Below, piece by piece: positions 61,781 through 64,000 of a DNA stretch of 64,000 bases. Numbering within the stretch: position 1 is the stretch's first letter; each line of letters opens with the position of its first letter. Made by a program: the position numbers and the translations under genes. This DNA is from CALBPI01 sp039821605 (GTDB lineage Bacteria; Pseudomonadota; Gammaproteobacteria; Steroidobacterales; Woeseiaceae). Location: the NCBI GenBank assembly GCA_039821605.1, contig JBCBNV010000003.1, positions 124,001 to 188,000 of the forward strand. The letters run 5' to 3'. The notes below the pieces were generated by a model. The model made no database searches, was not told where the DNA came from, and was given only the letters and a program-made list of their open reading frames with translations.

Positions 61781-62527
61781 CTAGCCGCCCTTGAACTGGT
61801 CGGCCTCGCGGGAATCCGGGAACAGCTCGACGAGCTGATCCGCGTAGTCATCTGCGGCCCGCGAATCGCCAAGCGCCGTCTCTATGCGCCATCCCAGCAG
61901 CAGCGTTTCGGCGGTGGGGTCCACACGCTGCAGCAGCCGCTCGAGGAACGCGCGCGCGCTGAGCGGATTGCCCGTGGCCAACTTCAGATCGGCGAGCTGG
62001 ATGAGCGCGTCACCAAAAGTGGCGTTGACGTCGAGCGCCTGGCGAAAGAATCGTTCCGCGGCCTCCATGTCGGGCTTGTTGCGCATGCACACGCCCGCGT
62101 TGGTCAGCGCGGCGGCAGGCGTCGAGTAGAGCGGATTCCGCGCTGCGCGCACGAAGTATCTCTCCGCCTGATCGAAGCGGCGCTTGCCGCAAAGGAAAAT
62201 GGCGTAGCTGTTTTGCACAGCCGCCTCGTCGGGCGCCACCCGGATGGCATCGCGGAAGGCCTTCTCGGCGAGCTTGGGTTCGTCAATACGCTGATACAGG
62301 ATCGCCAGTGTCACGTGCGCCTGCGCGAAGTCGGGGTTCTGCTTGACCGAGCTCTCGAGCCGGTCGCGCGCCTGGCGCAGCTTGCCAGAGCGCATGTACT
62401 CGACGCCAAGCCGATAATTGTAGGCGGCCGCGTCTGTCGGCGATTCCTTGAGTACCCGGCCACCGGTTTCCGTCACGCAGGCCGTACAGAGCAAGGCTGC
62501 GACAGTTAGCAGAAGCGCGCGCACCAT
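61781..62527 (-). CDS. pilW: type IV pilus biogenesis lipoprotein PilW/PilF
   Basis: The 248-residue protein is read from ATG 62527 with AGGA 9 bp upstream. A lipoprotein signal ends in VAALLCTACVTE. Six TPR units follow (for example AAYNYRLGVEYMRSGKLRQA, LTNAGVCMRNKPDMEAAERF). In pilus systems it helps PilQ secretin assembly. No other pilus genes are in the window; the neighbourhood is the conserved rlmN-pilW-rodZ block. Confidence 0.92.
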   Translation of the reverse strand: MVRALLLTVAALLCTACVTETGGRVLKESPTDAAAYNYRLGVEYMRSGKLRQARDRLESSVKQNPDFAQAHVTLAILYQRIDEPKLAEKAFRDAIRVAPDEAAVQNSYAIFLCGKRRFDQAERYFVRAARNPLYSTPAAALTNAGVCMRNKPDMEAAERFFRQALDVNATFGDALIQLADLKLATGNPLSARAFLERLLQRVDPTAETLLLGWRIETALGDSRAADDYADQLVELFPDSREADQFKGG

Positions 62528-62591
62528 GGAATTCGTCCTAGCTTCGATCATGCGCGGAGTTTACCGCAGACGCGGCTGGCGTGCCGTGACC

Positions 62592-63713
62592 TCAGCGGTC
62601 TCCGAGACGCCGCCGCACCCGGTCCTTGACGCGCCCGGCCAACTGGCCGCAGGCGGCGTCGATGTCGTCGCCACGCGTGCGCCGGACCGTGGTCACCACA
62701 TTGCGAGACCGCAGCCGGTCGCGGAAGCCGTCGATGACGGCATCGGGGCTGCGTTCGAACTCGGTACCCGGGAACGGGTTAAACGGAATGAGGTTCACCT
62801 TGGCGGGTTTTCCGGCCAGCAGACGCGCGAGCGCGTCGGCATGTTCGCGCTGGTCGTTGACGCCGTTGAGCATGACGTACTCAAAGGTCACATGCCGGTT
62901 GCCGAATGCGGCCACGTAACGCCAGCAGGCCTCGAGCAGGTCCGCGATCGGGTGGATCTTGTTGATGGGCACGAGCCGATCGCGCAAGGCGTCATCGGGC
63001 GCGTGCAATGACACGGCCAGCGCGACGTTGCATTCCTGCGCGAGCTTGTCCAGTTGCGGCACCAGGCCCGAGGTGCTCAGCGTCACCCGGCGACGCGACA
63101 ATCCGTAGGCGTGGTCGTCCAGCAACAGTTGTAACGCGGGCACGACGTTTCGGTAATTGGCCAGCGGCTCACCCATGCCCATGAACACGACATTGGTGAT
63201 GGCTGACTCGCCGTTTGCGCGGCGCGGCAACTCCGCGATGGCCGTCCACACCTGGCCCACGATCTCCGCGGTGGTTAGGTTGCTGTTGAAGCCTTGCTTC
63301 GCGGTCGCACAAAACGCGCAGTCGAGTGCGCAGCCCACCTGCGAGGAAATGCAAAGCGTGCCGCGATCGGCCTCCGGGATAAACACCGTTTCGATGGCCT
63401 GGCCGTTCCTGGCGGCCATGAGCCACTTGAACGTGCCATCGGAAGACTGGTGGCGGTTGATGATGCGCGGCAACTCTAGCCGCGCGTTCGCCGCGAGTTC
63501 CACACGCAGCGGCTTGGCGAGATCGGTCATCGACTCAAAGTCGAGGACCTGGCGCTGGTGCACCCACTGCATGAGCTGACGGGCGCGGAACGGTTTGTGT
63601 CCGCGATCGGCGAACCACTGCTCGAGCGCCGCGCGCGGCAGCCCGAGCAGGTTGTCGCCGTCCGCCGCCTCGCGGGCGGCGTCCTGGACGGAATCAGCCG
63701 CGCGTGCGCTCAC
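62592..63713 (-). CDS. rlmN: 23S rRNA/tRNA adenine C2-methyltransferase RlmN
   Basis: The 373-residue radical-SAM enzyme has the iron-sulfur motif CALDCAFC and the C-terminal methyl-accepting Cys region DDIDAACGQL. It methylates A2503 of 23S rRNA and A37 of some tRNAs. GTG 63713 has AGAAGG 6 bp upstream. The start overlaps the ndk end by 20 bp. Confidence 0.96.
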   Translation of the reverse strand: MSARAADSVQDAAREAADGDNLLGLPRAALEQWFADRGHKPFRARQLMQWVHQRQVLDFESMTDLAKPLRVELAANARLELPRIINRHQSSDGTFKWLMAARNGQAIETVFIPEADRGTLCISSQVGCALDCAFCATAKQGFNSNLTTAEIVGQVWTAIAELPRRANGESAITNVVFMGMGEPLANYRNVVPALQLLLDDHAYGLSRRRVTLSTSGLVPQLDKLAQECNVALAVSLHAPDDALRDRLVPINKIHPIADLLEACWRYVAAFGNRHVTFEYVMLNGVNDQREHADALARLLAGKPAKVNLIPFNPFPGTEFERSPDAVIDGFRDRLRSRNVVTTVRRTRGDDIDAACGQLAGRVKDRVRRRLGDR

Positions 63714-63999
63714 TGATGCCTTCTGGGAAGAAGAACGCGACTTCAACAGCCGCGGTTTCTGTCGCGTCCGAGCCGTGCACGATGTTTTCTTCGATGCTGT
63801 CCGCAAAGTCGGCACGGATCGTGCCCGCTTCGGCGTCGGCCGGGTTCGTGGCACCCATGAGGTCACGGTTGACGGCAACGGCATTTTCGCCGCGCAGCGC
63901 CTGCGCGATCACGGGGCCCGACGTCATGTAGCTCACGAGGTCTGCGAAGAACGGGCGCTCCTTGTGGACGGCGTAAAAGCCTTCCGCCTGCTCTTGCGT
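63694..63999 (-). CDS. ndk: nucleoside diphosphate kinase, N-terminal part outside window
   Basis: The visible part encodes FYAVHKERPFFADLVSYM, then GENAVAVNRDLMGATNP and ENIVHGSDA with the phosphohistidine His. The start lies beyond base 64000. It equilibrates NTP and NDP pools. It is the first gene of the conserved ndk-rlmN-pilW-rodZ run. Confidence 0.95.
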   Translation of the reverse strand, partial: TQEQAEGFYAVHKERPFFADLVSYMTSGPVIAQALRGENAVAVNRDLMGATNPADAEAGTIRADFADSIEENIVHGSDATETAAVEVAFFFPEGISERTRG

Positions 64000-64000
64000 C

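Overview
The window is about 64 kb of high-GC chromosome from a gammaproteobacterium. Three conserved gene orders support this: ndk-rlmN-pilW-rodZ-hisS-yfgM-bamB-der, dnaX-ybaB-recR, and guaB-guaA-tadA. A short SRP RNA (ffs) lies beside dnaX. Several products (an SH3/TIGR04211 protein, YqiB/DUF1249, DUF938, PpsR next to PpsA, and a Xanthomonas-like serine O-succinyltransferase) point to the Xanthomonadales/Chromatiales/Woeseiales side of the class. The genus cannot be fixed from sequence alone. No prophage, insertion sequence, tRNA or CRISPR array was seen, so this is core-like chromosome with lineage-specific inserts. No gene-free stretch exceeds 300 bases.

Layout. 1-8.1 kb: a nucleoside-use island. 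It holds a PfkB-type nucleoside kinase, a minus-strand deoD-deoC-ALDH-truncated ALDH operon, a cupin, a lipoprotein-type MTA/SAH-deaminase-like amidohydrolase, and deoB. DeoD, DeoB and DeoC take deoxynucleosides to glyceraldehyde-3-phosphate and acetaldehyde, and the ALDH can then oxidise the aldehyde. 8.2-9.5 kb: a saccharopine-dehydrogenase-like reductase. 9.5-13.8 kb: a three-gene signalling operon (PAS histidine kinase, REC-HDOD, REC plus degenerate HD-GYP). 14.1-24.0 kb: envelope and small unknown proteins, including two lipoproteins, DUF2878, Kbp/LysM, dodecin, an NlpC/P60 lipoprotein, an M61-like peptidase, a Ycf46-like AAA ATPase, Dps, YkvA, and a pair of CRP-like sites.

24.2-34.3 kb: the tail-specific protease Prc, followed by a canonical terminator, then an RND efflux operon (small membrane protein, adaptor, two inner-membrane permeases) behind a promoter overlapped by an inverted repeat. 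34.3-41.9 kb: a coiled-coil protein, DUF1249, divergent ppsR/ppsA, an SH3 protein, and a GFA-DUF938-orn operon. 41.9-48.8 kb: rsgA, hinT, recR, ybaB, dnaX, ffs, mltF, a probable GlyGly-CTERM protein and a GNAT enzyme. 48.8-53.8 kb: tadA, guaA, guaB and divergent xseA. 53.8-56.1 kb: a sulfur module of cysteine dioxygenase and a serine O-succinyltransferase-like enzyme, plus DUF937. 56.2-64 kb: the der-bamB-yfgM-hisS-rodZ-pilW-rlmN-ndk block, without the ispG gene usually found between rodZ and hisS.

Genes are tightly packed, with many 4-bp ATGA/GTGA overlaps and several convergent genes that overlap at their 3' ends. Only one canonical intrinsic terminator was seen. No clearly new multi-gene defence or biosynthetic system was found. 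The most unusual items are the split ALDH16-like pair, the degenerate HD-GYP signalling operon, the CRP-site promoters of small unknown genes, the GlyGly-CTERM protein behind 11-bp direct repeats, and a bacterial cysteine dioxygenase carrying the Cys-Tyr cofactor residues.
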